64,000 nucleotides of DNA from the NCBI GenBank assembly GCA_019022495.1, contig JAFEKR010000002.1, positions 1,612,001 through 1,676,000 on the forward strand, in the 5' to 3' direction. Within the stretch, counting starts at the first letter, position 1, and each line of letters opens with the position of its first letter. Positions 34,201-47,184 of this stretch are shown piece after piece. This DNA comes from Epichloe hybrida. Lineage: Eukaryota > Ascomycota > Sordariomycetes > Hypocreales > Clavicipitaceae. The notes beneath the pieces were generated by a model that did no database searches, was not told where the DNA came from, and saw only the letters and a list, made by a program, of their open reading frames with translations. Made by a program: the position numbers and the translations under genes.

Positions 34201-35339
34201 CCTACACCGCGACATCACCCATGAATATCTGCGTGTCTCGCCAACGTGGCCTTTGTAGGTTTAGGTTGCAAGTAGACCAGTATGTGATTGCATCCCAGTG
34301 GTTGTTATTTGCGTATACCTGCCCCTGTGATATGGCATAGCTACTAAATAAAGCAATGAAATCCAGAGCTACCTTGGCTATGTCTCGTCCAACTCGAACA
34401 TCCGCACAATTTTTTCGCGAGCTAAATTCGAGTATTGCGTCCGATAACACAGTATTTCGATGAGGCTCGTTGAAATACTGCCGAGACTTCTGTCAAACCA
34501 AGAGGATGTAACCAGAAGACTGGCTCGTAGCTTGGAACAAGGCCAGTGCGCTAGGTAAGCAGCTTCAGATATATCGACACTAGAAATAAAGGTCATAAAC
34601 TAGATGTAGTCGGGCCTAGCTATTGCCAGGCTGTTAGCGGCGGCCTTCTAGCATAACAGGACAAAGTCATCGTTACGCGTCGATCTCCCTGTCGAAGAGG
34701 CAAGAGGCATCGGGGCCGGCTTCACGAACCCCTTGAAGCGGCTACAAGTTACGTCAGTCCCGCCGAATGAGCCACGGTTACGTACTTTGGGCTTAGCATC
34801 TCCCAATCACTCAGTAATACTTTGTTCTGCGCGACACGGCATCAACCGGCGGGAGTTCTAGCACTCCAAGGTGTTTCGTCGGGGTTTCTAGAGGATCCAA
34901 GGCACAAGAACAGACGTCTACTAAGCAAAGCAGTAGAATTGTGAATCTAAAGGAAGAACTGGCTCGGTTGCCGATGGGCGAGGGAAGGATGCGGCCAGGT
35001 GTCAAAAGCTGGTGAACACGCACTTCTTGGATTGAGAATCCGCCTCCCACTTGATCCAAGTCAGTATTAGTAACAACTGGTACCAACTTGGCAGCAGCAC
35101 TCACTTATCTCATAGAGAACTGTACGGTCTATTACACCAGCTCATCCGAGTTTCTCTCCCTCTTCCAGCTGCTATCCATCTTGGTTTATGCCATTGTTCT
35201 GCCAAGTATGCACAAGACCCTCTGAGTCCGTTCGGCTCCAGGAAGAAGCCCGCTCTTGTCGCTCGAACAACCCATTTCAACGTTGCAACACCTATTTTTG
35301 TTGACATACTCCCCAATAACCATTTTATCGACCAAAACG
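34201..35339. other. Degenerate intergenic DNA
   Basis: No supported gene. It may contain the eroded C-terminal half of the FunK1 relic and the start of the HET relic, but no motif is readable on either strand. Confidence 0.35.
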
Positions 35340-37170
35340 GAAAGAAACGGTCATGACAGCAAGAAGTCTTTGCTTGAGATTGCCGGCTGCCACGGCAGGT
35401 CCTTTATTTCTCTCATGCACGACATTCAGAACAGTAAAGTAGCTAATGGGAAGGATCTGAAATTCCTTTACCACCTTGAGTGTCTAGGCATAGAAAACGA
35501 GGAGCCTACTTTGTTTTCACGTCGCTGGATCAACGCATGCGAGTACCAGGATGACTTCGTTGCTGTGTCATATATGTTAAGCATTATATGCTCGTTTATT
35601 GCAGCTACTATTAGGGGTGCGCACTCCGTTTTTTTGGCTGTCTGGCCTAGCTGTTAACAATATACCTGGGCCGCGTCTAAAAGCGAAGGCTCACAGTCAG
35701 GGGGCTACGAGGTGCAGACTAGGAGTCGAGCTCAAGACCATCCCTCGAAGGTTAGAAACCTTGTTTTGGACCGCGTTCGCAAATATATGAAACGGTTTCG
35801 GTTAAGACTCCTATGGATCGACTTCCACTGCATCAAGCAGAAGTCCTGTGGTCTGTTCCAATGCAACCACCGAGAGTGCGGTCAGAAACGCGACAGTCTG
35901 CAGGGCATGGACCTTGTTTCTAAGCTCAGCAAGCATCCCCTGGCCTTGATGGGAAAACCTATAGAATCTCGGTTCGAATTGAAGCTCTTGGCCAAGCTAG
36001 CAAAAGCTCTCCTATGACCCGAAAATATTCAAGAACATACGTGGGGAACTTTGCATCAATTCTGTCACCTTTTCTAAAGAGGCCACTCGGCTCTGCTTGG
36101 CTTTCCAGAACATTCAGCCGCAGGCTCCTGAACAAAATGGGGCGATAAACTACATTCTGACCAGTGCCGGGAGGTATAGCATCCTCCTGGAAGGGCATGA
36201 GTCCATGTCTCCCAGCATTGTGTCCGACAGTGAAAATAGAGAAGCGGGGGTGCTATGGGATCGGCTCGCCATCGTTACCGACTGTTGCCAGTATCCTATC
36301 CGCCTTGACACTCAGGAGCTGCAACAGAAAGGACATGTGTGGAAGCTCGGCAGACTGATTCAATCGCATGACATGGACGAGCAGTCATTGTGGGTGGACA
36401 ATCCCACAGGAGTGTTAGACTTACACGAGCGCAAGCGGCTTATCCAGCTCGCGAATGTCTTGAGGTCCTTTCAGCACTTTCCTCTCGAGAAAGAAATTCG
36501 AAAATATCCGCATCTAGACTCACTCGGCGATGCCTACCGCCGTTTCCTATTTGAAATTTTCGCTGAAAGTTACATGCGCACCATGGCTTCAGAGCTTGTT
36601 AATGCAATTGATCAAGGAACGAGTATAAGGCTAGGATGCCTCTGGAATCCTTCCGGACGGAATCTCCATACAGAGCCATCTCCATTTGGGATCATGATGA
36701 TGAGGAGGAAAGGGCGTACGAAAACAGTTATGAACTGAGCGCAAGTGACGGGAAAGATTCTGCTCTCAGCTTTACAGCCTCTCGCCCTGAAACTCAAGTC
36801 CCGGATGAGCACGATGCCAACGATGTAGATCGCCACGTGCCCATAGAGGTTGAGCGTATGGGATTCTCCAGAGACGTCGATGATGCGGCTCCCCGGCTGC
36901 GTATCAAGCGTTGGCGTCTCGGTTTGTGTTTCTTCGAGGGATGGTCAAGGAACAGATGTTGTTCCGTGGCCTCCGGGATTAGAGACCATCTGGTATTATT
37001 ATAGCTCGGGTCGCACTAAGACCGGTGACTGGGTCACTCAGATCGACCCCGATACTCCGAGCTGGTGGCCACTTGATCCCCATCCAGAACAGTGCTTACG
37101 GTGTTTGTACAAGATAGCAGCACTGGAACATTGCGTAAATCATCTTCAGGACCTTCCCAGACGTGGATGA
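35340..37170 (+). pseudogene. HET-domain (heterokaryon incompatibility) gene relic
   Basis: HET landmarks appear in order: CEYQDDFVAVSY at 35550-35573, YEVQTRSRAQDHPSKVRN, LVLDRVRKYM, LRLLWIDFHCIKQ and CGQKRDSLQGMDLV. The invariant SYTW is split: TCATAT (SY) and ACCTGG (TW) are separated by a 90-bp segment, 35574-35663, containing stops. Coding then shifts frame near 36010 (into YDPKIFKNIRGELCIN), again near 36625 (into FRTESPYRAI and WDHDDEEERAYENSYEL), and near 36950 (into WPPGLETIWYYYSS). HET proteins trigger cell death on fusion of unlike fungal strains. This copy cannot make a full product. Some frame changes could be introns, but clean splice sites were not found. Confidence 0.72.
35574..35663. 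mobile_element. Candidate 90-bp micro-insertion in the HET relic
   Basis: The segment lies between the SY and TW codons of the HET motif and is flanked by TAT on both sides. It starts ATGTTAAGC and ends CTGTTAACAATAT, giving short inverted ends TGTTAA/TTAACA. It could be a tiny MITE-like insertion; an intron with GT-AG ends does not restore the motif. Confidence 0.4.
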
Positions 37171-37692
37171 GGAGTCGAGGAGTGTATGATCAAGTTCTCT
37201 GGCTCCGGACGTCGCGTTAAGGCATAGCCTGCAACATCGCCAACCGCTCGAAGAACATCCGACATGGTTCCACGTCAAGTCTTGAAAGACAAGTCTATGG
37301 ACGGTGAAGGCAGAATTTAAAGTTGCCCTTGCCTGCGTTAGACCGCCGACTCTGTCCAGTCGTCACCACACCCTCGTTAGGAACTCCTTCTTCAGTACCC
37401 ATAGCAAAGACAAGATCTAAAACTAAGACAATATGCCTATCTTTAAGTCTTGTTTCTATCTTTTGATTTTCATAAAAAAGGTTTCATCATTAGTTATAGC
37501 TAATGCATCTAATATATAAGAAACACAAGTATTGCTAGCAATACCTAGCTAGTATAATAATTAACATACAAATAGTTATAACTGTAGTAATAGATAAACC
37601 CTGTAATAGGAACAAGCTTCATTGATTTCATCTATACTAACCTATTCTTCCACTGTGGCCACCATTACACCATCCCACTCTATTGTCTAACA
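37171..37692. other. Intergenic, AT-rising
   Basis: No gene seen. From about 37420 the DNA becomes AT-rich with TAGCTA-type repeats, which may be an eroded repeat outside the main island. Confidence 0.4.
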
Positions 37693-37934
37693 ACAGCCTC
37701 TATCAAAACTGGTTGAACTGGTAAGGATCCATGGGCACAATAATGCTACATATAACCCGCTGCCCAAGGCAGATCAGCTATTCCACGTCCAGCTGTCCGA
37801 GGTCGCGCCATCGACCATCCCTGCGTATCACCCATCACCGAGTGAATACAGTACAACCGCTGACAATATTGCCAGCAACCAGATCCTCTTCCTGTACTTG
37901 CGCGGCAAGATCCCCTCGTCCGGCACAAAGTAAC
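37693..37934 (+). pseudogene. Unassigned coding fragment
   Basis: An 80-codon open stretch ends at TAA 37932 and reads KLVELVRIHGHNNATYNPLP, then FHVQLSEVAPSTIPAYHPSP and NQILFLYLRGKIPSSGTK. It looks protein-like but has no start, domain or neighbouring exon. Probably a relic. Confidence 0.3.
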
Positions 37935-38537
37935 TAATAAGCACAGATATATTATTAAAATCCGGAAAGAATTCAATACTTTTCGTTTATTTCGTATTTA
38001 ATTATTACACTCGTGTCAGAGCCTAGAAGGTGTGCGATAATTTCTCATTTCAACACCAAAAGATCTGCTAATGCTAGCCGTCACTAACATTGCACCTTAC
38101 TATTACTTAAGAGCCGCTGTCGCTGCATACAATGTCTCACAGGCCACGCATCGCGCACCACGCCTTACGCACAGCGCCTTACAACTAGCTGGATATTGCT
38201 AGTAATCCTAATGTTTTGACAAATCTAATGCAATAGCTATAAGTAATGAGCGTGTAAAAAGTACCAAAATTTCAGTAATATACTTTGATTTTTGGAAAAT
38301 TTAAAATATTGAAAATCAATATTATTGAAATAATCATAATGGACACCCAAGTCTTATTCTTACTAAGTGATCCGTTGTGATAATGAGCACCACGTTTGGT
38401 GGTGGGGGGGGAAATCGAGACCTAAAAAGGTGAGACGTGGCACGAGTACGACATTATAGCCTTACGGTCTTCGAATAGATGTGGTGACTCGAGTACGATG
38501 GGTACGATTAAGTGGGAAGGGAGCGCGTGAAAGAGGC
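37935..38537. other. Intergenic region 3' of GNA1
   Basis: AT-rich DNA with no gene seen. A G run lies near 38404. Confidence 0.4.
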
Positions 38538-39180
38538 TTATTGAGGTTTACTTTTGCTTCCCTGATAGTAATGTGCCATCTGTAAGCCGGCTCGTTGGAA
38601 TCCGCATTTGAGGTAGAAGCCTTCGTTGGCGTCGCTGCAATCGAGAATGCATTTGTAGCAGCCGACCTTCTCGGCAACATGATCGAGGGCTTGGATCAGC
38701 CGCAGACCGAGCTTCTTGCCCTGCTGGTCCTTGGCGACGGCAATGTCTTCGATGTGTCCGACGGCACCGAGGCTGTGGATACTGTAGACAAAAGGCGTGT
38801 CAGCTCAGCACTTTCCACAGCTCCAAGCACAGCTGCATTGGCGGGTATTGACTTGGGAGTCTGGACGGGACGGCAGAAACGTACAACTTGTGCTCGACGA
38901 TCAATGCACCCGTGGCAACCACTGAGCTCTCCTTCTTTGTTTTGTTTGTGTCCTCAATCACGACAATGTAGTAGTCTTGCTGCTGCTTCATCTTTTGGAA
39001 CTGCTCCACAAACTGCCCCTGAGTGATGTCGCCGACCGTCGTCAGCACCCGCAAGCATTCGAGAAAACCGGTGTCGAAGTCCGTCTGCCGAAGAGCCCGC
39101 AGCTTGTAACCCTCGGGCAACTTCTCCGTGACGGCCTCGGGGATGAGGATTTGTGAGAAGAGTCCTTCTTCGGAGGACAT
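38538..39180 (-). CDS. GNA1: Glucosamine-6-phosphate N-acetyltransferase
   Basis: Two exons, 39180-38885 and 38781-38538, with a 103-bp GTACGT-CAG intron, give 179 residues. LPEGYKLRALRQTDF and FLECLRVLTTVGD are typical GNA1 N-terminal blocks. GHIEDIAVAKDQQGKKLGLR is the GNAT acetyl-CoA loop, and ILDCSDANEGFYLKCGFQ is the C-terminal active-site block. The enzyme transfers acetyl from acetyl-CoA to glucosamine-6-phosphate, a step to UDP-GlcNAc for chitin, N-glycans and GPI anchors. An upstream in-frame ATG at 39204 would add eight residues. No mutation is seen, although the RIP-altered repeats start only about 250 bp upstream of its start, so its promoter is squeezed against the island. Confidence 0.92.
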
Positions 39181-39717
39181 TTTTTCGATCGTGGGATGAG
39201 GCATATGGTCTCCAGAAAGTGTTTGCTGATGCCAGGTCAAGTCACAACGTTATTGAGCGAACGTTAGCAGCTTAATCAAAAGAAGATGCGGATACGGAGT
39301 CAATCAATGCGGTGTAATGCAAATGGATCGAGGTATTAAGAGAGAGATGCGCAAACCATATCATGACCCACTTTTCCTAGTCCTCGAATACTCGCACTAG
39401 CAAAGCCATAAGCACGCAAACATGCAGCAACGGATTTTCAATTATGTAGTAGCAACTACGCCTAAAGGGGACCCTTTTAACAAGCCTTTTAACAAGGTCC
39501 TAATAATATTAGATTCTTGTGATCTAATATAAGACTTATTAGGTTACTATGTTAAAATAACTTTTCTTATCCATTACCTTTCTTATCCATTACTTTTCTT
39601 ATCCATTACTTTTCTTATCCATTACTTTTCTTATCCATTACTTTTCTTATCCATTACTTTTCTTATCAATTACTTTTTATACTAGTACTTTTTATACTAG
39701 TAATATACTAGTAAAAC
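39181..39717. promoter_or_regulatory. GNA1 upstream region and island border
   Basis: Normal-composition DNA continues to about 39440, then changes abruptly to AT-rich sequence. The GNA1 promoter must lie here. The distal part is a 16-bp tandem array next to the gypsy LTR. Confidence 0.5.
39560..39677. repeat. 16-bp tandem repeat TTTTCTTATCCATTAC
   Basis: About seven copies of TTTTCTTATCCATTAC run head to tail, the last with CAA in place of CCA. Shorter TTTTTATACTAG units follow. Similar TTTTTATAC units lie at the other end of the gypsy element (46815-46838), suggesting the element landed in this array. Confidence 0.9.
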
Positions 39718-39934
39718 TATTATGGACTAGCCCCTAGGCGACTGCGATAGGGCGTTAATATAGTATTAAGAGACTTAAGGAGAAAGAAGGAAGGGTAAGA
39801 GGCTATCCCTAGTAGTGCCCCTTATACCCCTTAGGCTACTTATATAAGCCTCCTTTCCTTACCTTAACTACTTTTACTACTCCCCTCTCTAACTACTATA
39901 TAGATAATACTTAGGTAAAGCCTAAGCCCTTATA
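39718..39934. repeat. Gypsy LTR, heavily RIP-mutated copy
   Basis: This copy matches 46587-46803 over its full 217 bp. It differs mainly by TA where the other copy has CA or TG. The expected TG...CA ends appear as TA...TA. Confidence 0.85.
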
Positions 39935-42900
39935 TATACTCTTACTTAGGTATGTCTAATAAGTCCCCTTTTTATAATAGTCCTATAAATTATCCTATAG
40001 GTAATTAATCCTATTCCTTACTTATTATTATTAAGTGCGTAACGTATCTGCCCCACTAGCTATTATGTAGTAATAGTAATTACCTTACTTCTATACCTTA
40101 GTTTTATAGTGCGCGTAATGCGTTTACCTTACTAACCTATTATTTATTATAGTCTCTAGCCCTACCCTTACTAGTTTACTAATTACCTAATATAGGTTTA
40201 AAACTATATATAAATATCTTACTTAGTTTCTTTTTATATCTTACCTTCTCTTATATAATACTAATCCTTTACTATTATAATTCTATTATACCTTTCTCTT
40301 TATCCTATTAGAACCTCCTTCTTAAATAATTATTCTCCTATTAGAATATACCTTATAATTTATCTAACCCTCCTCTACCCCTAGCTAGTCTTACTATGCC
40401 TTTAGCCTATTTTATTAGTAAGTTTCTTATAGAGAGTAACTTAGATAATAATTAATATACTACTCCCTAATTAGTCTAGTGCCCTTATAGGCTATGTATA
40501 AAATAAGCCCTTATTACTAGTGTTCTAGAATATTATTTACCTAAATCTAGAGAATTATACCCTTTATATTAGAAGTAATACCTTTCCTATATGTAATATA
40601 CTAGGCTTTTATTTACTAACCCTTATCTCTATTATATGCTAAAGGATATTAAGGTAAAGATTACTATAAGTATATATATTATTAAACCTAGAGTCCCTAA
40701 AACTTTAGGTATAAAAAAGAAAATACCTATACTATCCTAAAGGTTTTACTATCTTATTAGTTAGTAAAACTCCCTTCTTACCTAGGCTTAGTTTAATCTA
40801 GCTCCTATATAGTTAGCCCTTAAGGTATCCCTTACTACTAATATTACTATAATAAATATAACTAGTCTTAAAGTTACCCCTTTTATTAGCACTAGCCCTT
40901 TAGCTAGCTATAGTATAGCCTATTTTATATAGTAAGCTATAAGTATTTTATTCTAATAAAACTAGTAAGTTATTAGTAAACTAACTATAATATATAAAGA
41001 GATATATAAGTAGTCTTCTACGCTTCTCTAAGCTTTAATGCCTTATTACTAGGATAAAATCTAGTAATATATTTAAATTACTAGGTTAAGTAATAAATCT
41101 TCTTCTTATTACCACTAGTAACTATTACGCTTTCTTTTTATAATAGGTTTAACTTATAATTATATTCCTAAAGCCTTAGGAGCTAGCTATTCCCTAGCTA
41201 AAAATAATACTTTCCCTCCCTTAGTTATTTTTCTCTTACTTACTACTTACTTACTAGGTTTCCTATTATACCCTCTCCTATATATACTCCTTATACTAAC
41301 CCTATTTACACTATCTAGGTCTTAGGTTATACCTAAGGTAAATAAGGTAAATAACTTATTATACTATAACTATTACCTAGTAATAATAATACTATAGCTA
41401 TAGTAGCTATAGTATAACTCTAAATAGAGGTAGTATGCCCCTATTTATTCTCTCCTAGTAATTTAGGTAATAACTTAATAGATAATTATCCTTATTAAGT
41501 AGTAGTAGTAAAATATAGTAATTTAGTGCCTTAGGTGCTTATTAAAGTCTTTATAGGTATATAAGTCTTTTAAAATTAATTTAGTCTATTATTATATTAT
41601 ATATCTCCTTATTTTGCCTTAAACTTATTAAGGGCCTATGTTTATACTATATTCTCTAATAGTTCCTATATAAGCTATATATAACTTACTTACTTAATAA
41701 GTATATTATATCTTTTACCCTAGCCTAGGGCATTCTAAGCCACTAGGATTTGCTTAACCTAATATTCCTTAATAAGTTTATTATTACCTTCTATAAGGAC
41801 TTATTCTAGTCCTAGATAGAAGTCCTAAAGCTTTTAACTAAGGAGAGGGTCCTTTATAGTGTGTTTAATAAGGTTTATATAAAATACTAGGTAAATACCT
41901 CTTAGGATATTAAGCTATATTATAAGTAATATTAGGACTTCTATAACTATATACTTTACTACTACCTAATTAAGTTTCTATAAGAGGTAATTAGTTTTAA
42001 TATTTTTAAGTAAAAGTTATACCTTATCTCTAACCTAAAACCGTTTTACTAGCTAATATAAAGTAAATATAGTATCTTACTACCTTTATTATATATAGGC
42101 TATTATAGCTTATGCTAGATAAGTACCCTCCTAGAGGTGCTTAAGAAACCGCATTACTTACCCCTTTAGTGTTATTATAAAAGCAAATATATCTAGTAAT
42201 GCTTAGACTAGCTCTAGGTTATAGCTATATAGTAGCTTATTTAGACTAACTCCTATTATAGAAAATAGCTTATTATTAATTATAAGCTAGTAAGTAGCTA
42301 GATATTCTAGCTAGTTAAACTATAAGAAAAAGACTATAATATGTAGTATTACCTATATCTCTTAGTTTACTTACTTTATACTACTATTAGTCTATAGGTA
42401 GTATAATGTAAAAAGTAACTAATTAAACCTAACTAGGAAGCATAATATTATCTAAAACTTTCCTAACTAATCTAAACTATAATCTATAATAATTAATTAA
42501 GGAAACCCCCTAAACCATTACTAAACTATTTTAAACCTCTCTATATATTTCTTAGCTTTTATAGAAGTTATAGCCTTAAGCTAAATAAATTTAGAGAGTT
42601 AATCTATAATAACTATTAGGTATTATAGCTTTGCTAGGGATAGTGCTAGTAAGTTTATTATAAAGTTAATAGAGATCTATAACTAAAACTAGTTAAGGAT
42701 AGGTAAAGGCTTTAGTAAGCCCTAGTGCTATTAATAGCTCTTATAATTACTATAGTAGTAATAGTTATAAATAAACCTAGTAATATCTTATAATATCCTA
42801 TCCTAGTAAAATTACTATTATAAGATTTAGAATATAGTATTATAGCCTAGGTGCCTTACTACTAGCGAATTATAGTATTATTATATTAGGGTTATTATAA

Positions 42901-45900
42901 GAGACTCCTACGCTAGGACTTAGGTATAGCCCTTAAACTAAAGCGCCCTATAAGTACTTATAGAATAATTTACTACTTACTCTCTTATAAGTGCCTTAAT
43001 AGGAAACCTCTAGGCCCCTTCCTAGATAGCCCTTAATTAGATACTATATATAGGGTCTAAGATAATAGCTTAGTCCTATAAGGTTTAAAGGTGTTTAGTA
43101 GTAAAGAGAACCTTACTAGCTAGTGGCAACGCTATACTAATATTATCCTACTATTTATCTAGTATTAGCAAGAGCTATATAATAGTAATAGGTTATAAGA
43201 TATGTCCTATTCTAGAGGTTACCCCTTCCTAGTCCTATTCCCTTTAAGAAAGAGCATTAGGCTACTACGCCTATATACTAAGTCTATACTAGAGGTGGAA
43301 ATTAAATAGCGTAAGTGTGTCTACCTATTAAGCCTACCACTCTAATATTAACTAGGGAGTTATAAAGTACTCTAGGTTCTTATAGTCTATATAGATTATA
43401 AATAGACTAGAAACACCCTATAGCTTAGCTAACTATGCCTTAAGGTATAAGATAATAGCTAATAATTCCTTATTATAAATTATATAGTTCTTTTATAAGG
43501 TTATAAGGCTAGTGAAGTAATAAGTAACTAGGTATATAACACTATCCTAGCCTTACTAGGAAAGGTATTCTCTAATAGCTATTCCTAAATAATTAGCTTT
43601 TACTACTATAGAGAGATCTAAGTCCTATTATGCTAGTACTAGGTATATAATAAAGGTATCTTTTAGCCTATTAAAGGCATTATTCTCTTTAGGTCCTTAT
43701 TAAAAAGGGATATTTCTCTTAGTTAATTATATTAGTAATGCTACTAGTTCTAAAAAGTTACTAATAAAGTTATAGTAAAAGTTAGCAAACCCTAGGAAGT
43801 TATAAACCCCCTAAAGTTTTATTAGGGCTACTTACTCCCTAATAGCTATAACCTTTACTAGGTCTAGACAAATAAAATAACCTGCTATAATAATATATCC
43901 TAGGTATTAAACCTCCTTTACTACAAACATAGACTTATTAAGGTCTAAGTATAAACCTACGTCCCTTAGGTAGCTTAATATTAACTAGACCTTAGCTATA
44001 TAGTCTTTCCTTAATCTCCCTAAGTAAACTAAGATATTATCTAAGTACACTATAATAAAGTCCCCTAATATATCCCCTAAGGATTTATTAATATAATATT
44101 AGAACATTACTAGTGCGCTAGCTAGGCTAAAGGAGTAAACTAATTACTTAAATAGCCTAAACTTAGTTTAAAACGCTATTAGGTGCTTCTAGCCCTTAGT
44201 AATCTATAGCTTATAAAACACTATATAAATATTTACCTTTATGAACTAGTGTGCCTAGAATAAGGAATAAAGTGTCTTCTTAATTAATAGAAGAGAATAG
44301 TAATCCTATACTATTATCTTATTAAGAGCGCGGTAGTTCATGTAAAAATACTAACCCTTATTAGCCTTTTTAATAAGAAAGACTAGAGCTATAGCTAATA
44401 ATAAGCTAGCATAGATTTAACCCTTATTTATTAAGTCTATAATCTAGTGCCTAACCTTTAGAAGCTAGTCCCTTAGCATATTATATAGTAGTCCCTAAGG
44501 GAGCATTAGTTTAGACTTATCCTAATTCTTATATAAGTATATATAGTAATTAAGGGACCCCTAATAAGGAGGTAAGCTATTAGCTCTAGCCTTATTAAAA
44601 AGGTCTATAAAGTTAGCTAACTCCTTAGGTAATATTAACATGTCTAGGCTATTAGGTTTTGTCTTAGGCACTATAATCTATAGTACTATTATTATCTCCT
44701 TAAGGCTTATAGTAATAAACATTATAGAAGTGTCCCTCCTATAGTGTGCCTAGCGCGCTTCTATGGCATATAAGAACCTAATAATCCCCTATACTAGAGT
44801 CTTTACCTTATATATAAAGGCTTTAGAGATATATAAGCCCTTTACTACTCTAATAACTAATTACTGTTTTGCTATATAAATAACTATGTTATAATATTCT
44901 AGCTATAGTATCCTAAGTATAATGTCTTATATAAGGCCTAGGATAATATATAAATACACTAATAACTCCTAGCTATTAATGTCTATTCTAGTGCGTACTA
45001 TATAGGTAATTAAGGAGGTGTTCTCCTATACTCTCTTTCCTCTCCTTTTTATTTTTACTATAGTCTAGACATACCTTCTCTTTAGTAACTATATAAGCTC
45101 TAGGCTAAACTATTTTACTACTAACTTACTTATAGCACTATAATAATTATAACTATAATTAATTTAGATATTAATATAATAATATATATTAAAGAGTATA
45201 GGAATTAAGAATAGTAGTTAGTCTATATATTATACTATATCTTACTCTAACTTTATATAGCTTAAATAGTTATCTTATATTATAGTATATAGTTAGCCTC
45301 CTTACCCTTATATAAGACTTTGCTTAGGGGCTACTTATTTTTTATAAGGGGAATGTTTACTTCCTTATCTATGCTTTTCTTATTTACTTTATGTAAGTTA
45401 ATGCTAACCTATAGGGGATAGGGTAAGAGGAAGGTACACTCCTAAATGTAGTAGTCCTTAGATTTATATTATAGGTAGTATCTCTCCTAATAGCATTTAG
45501 CTAACTTTACTTTTAATACCTATTTAGCCTATTATGCGTTTATAGCTAGCTTTAGACCTTTCTCCTTCTTAACTAGCTTATTCTAGTTTCCTAATTAAGT
45601 CCTTACTACGTGTACCTTAGTTATTAGTATATTACCCTTATAATTAGTCTAAGGTATAGGTTTAGCTAGCTATAGTTTACATTAGGACTAGTACTTATCC
45701 TCTATAGTAAGGGCCTTAATATTAACTATAATCTTATAATACTACATAATAGCTATGTGCTACACGCTCTAGCTAATACCCTAGCCTATGCTAATTTCTC
45801 TTAAATACTTATTAAGCGCTTATTAAAGCTTTGCTAGCTTTATATTATCCCCTTAATAATCCCCTCTTACTAATAAGAGCTTCTTTATAAAGCAAATAAA

Positions 45901-46586
45901 GAATACGGAAAATAGCTCCCCTAGGCCTTATTCTATCTAGTTAAGTTTTATAAGGGCTATCTCTTACCTATATAAATTAGAGAATATAAACCTAAGGTAT
46001 TCTAGGAACTTAGCTAGGTTAAAATTATAAATACTGCCTTATTTAAAGAAAGTAACTACCTAGGACTAGACTTTAGAGAATAGGTTTTAGTAAATAAATA
46101 TTTACTTATTCTTATTAGTTTTAATAAAGTCCTTATTTACCTATAGCTTATATTCTATTAGGAACCTCTATATAGTAAATAAGGCCTTATTACTATTATA
46201 TAGGTTACTTATAGGGATAGGTTTTTATTTTACCCTAGGTATAGTTAAGACTAGGTTAGAGGTAAGAGGTAAAGTAAGGTTTACTATTAGGGTATTAGGC
46301 TAGGCTATAATAGGTAGTTAGGTTAAGGGTCTTATAGTATTTATAGCTACTTATTATTAGAGGTATATAAGTTCTACTATTTACTTACTAAGTATAAGTT
46401 AAAGTGTCTTAAATTAGGCCTATTAAGCTACTAGTAATACTATAGTGTTAGATAGGGGAGTTATTATCCCCTAGCTAGGTTAGTCTTATAGTTAAAGCGT
46501 GTTTACTATATTTATTAATATATCTATTAGTGTTTCTATTATATCTTTTAGTAGTTATTAAAAAGGACTAAAGGAAGTCTTTTAAT

Positions 46587-46803
46587 TATTATAGACTAGC
46601 CCCTAGGTAATTATAATAAGGTATTAATATAGTATTAAGAGACTTAAGGAGAAAGAAAGAAAGGTAAGAGGCTATCCCTAGTGGTGCCCCTTATACCCCT
46701 TAGGCTACTTATATAAGCCTCCTTTCCTTACCCTAACTACTTCTGCTACTCCCCTCTCTAACTACTATACGGACAATGCTTAGGCAAAGCCCAAGCCCTT
46801 ACA
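46587..46803. repeat. Gypsy LTR, less mutated copy
   Basis: This is the partner of 39718-39934. It keeps CA and TG in its distal part (for example GGACAATGC, GGCAAAGCCC) and ends in CA. It is the 5' LTR of the - strand element. Confidence 0.85.
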
Positions 46804-47184
46804 AAAACTTACTTTTTATACTTTTACTTTTTATACTAGTAATGTTAGTACTGCCAAGGCTATTGCAACGTCATGCACTAGTGCACAAAGGGTCTAATTT
46901 AAAGGTATAATAATAGTTTTTTAATTAATTAAAGCTATTTAAAGGGCTACGTAGCTATAGGAAAAGGGATTGTAAGTCACGTGCGTGCCTCGCGTATAGA
47001 TATAGCTAATCATAGTGTAGCCTTACTACATATGCTCTATTTTCCTTAGTGGTTAACCTAACATTAACCTAAGTATTATAATACTAGTAACTTCTCTTTT
47101 TAGAAAGGAAAAATAAGGTAAAGTAAAGATAATAAATAAATAAGGAAAGAAGTAAGTTTAAAATATATATAACTTACTTGTAAG

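Larger units (their letters stand above)
39718..46803 (-). mobile_element. RIP-mutated Ty3/gypsy LTR retrotransposon
   Basis: Two 217-bp direct LTRs bound a 7.1-kb element. AAAAC occurs on both outer sides (39713-39717 and 46804-46808) as a 5-bp target duplication. Coding remnants read on the - strand: reverse transcriptase DFIIVYLDNILVY at 44062-44024 (an LDD box changed to LDN), preceded by the ...SLGDILGD block. Integrase follows, ISINFIINLLALSLAKL and LSKFI with LKAITSIKAKKYIER, at about 42690-42540. RT before integrase is the Ty3/gypsy order. Gag should lie at about 45.4-46.5 kb but is unreadable. Stops are everywhere, so it is dead and cannot move by itself. Confidence 0.85.

Noticed and set aside
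35960..35990. tRNA B-box-like GGTTCGAAT
   Set aside because: It falls within HET coding text and has no cloverleaf partner or A box at the right distance.
39560..39677. CRISPR-like regular repeat
   Set aside because: Head-to-tail 16-bp units without spacers in a fungal genome; a simple tandem array.
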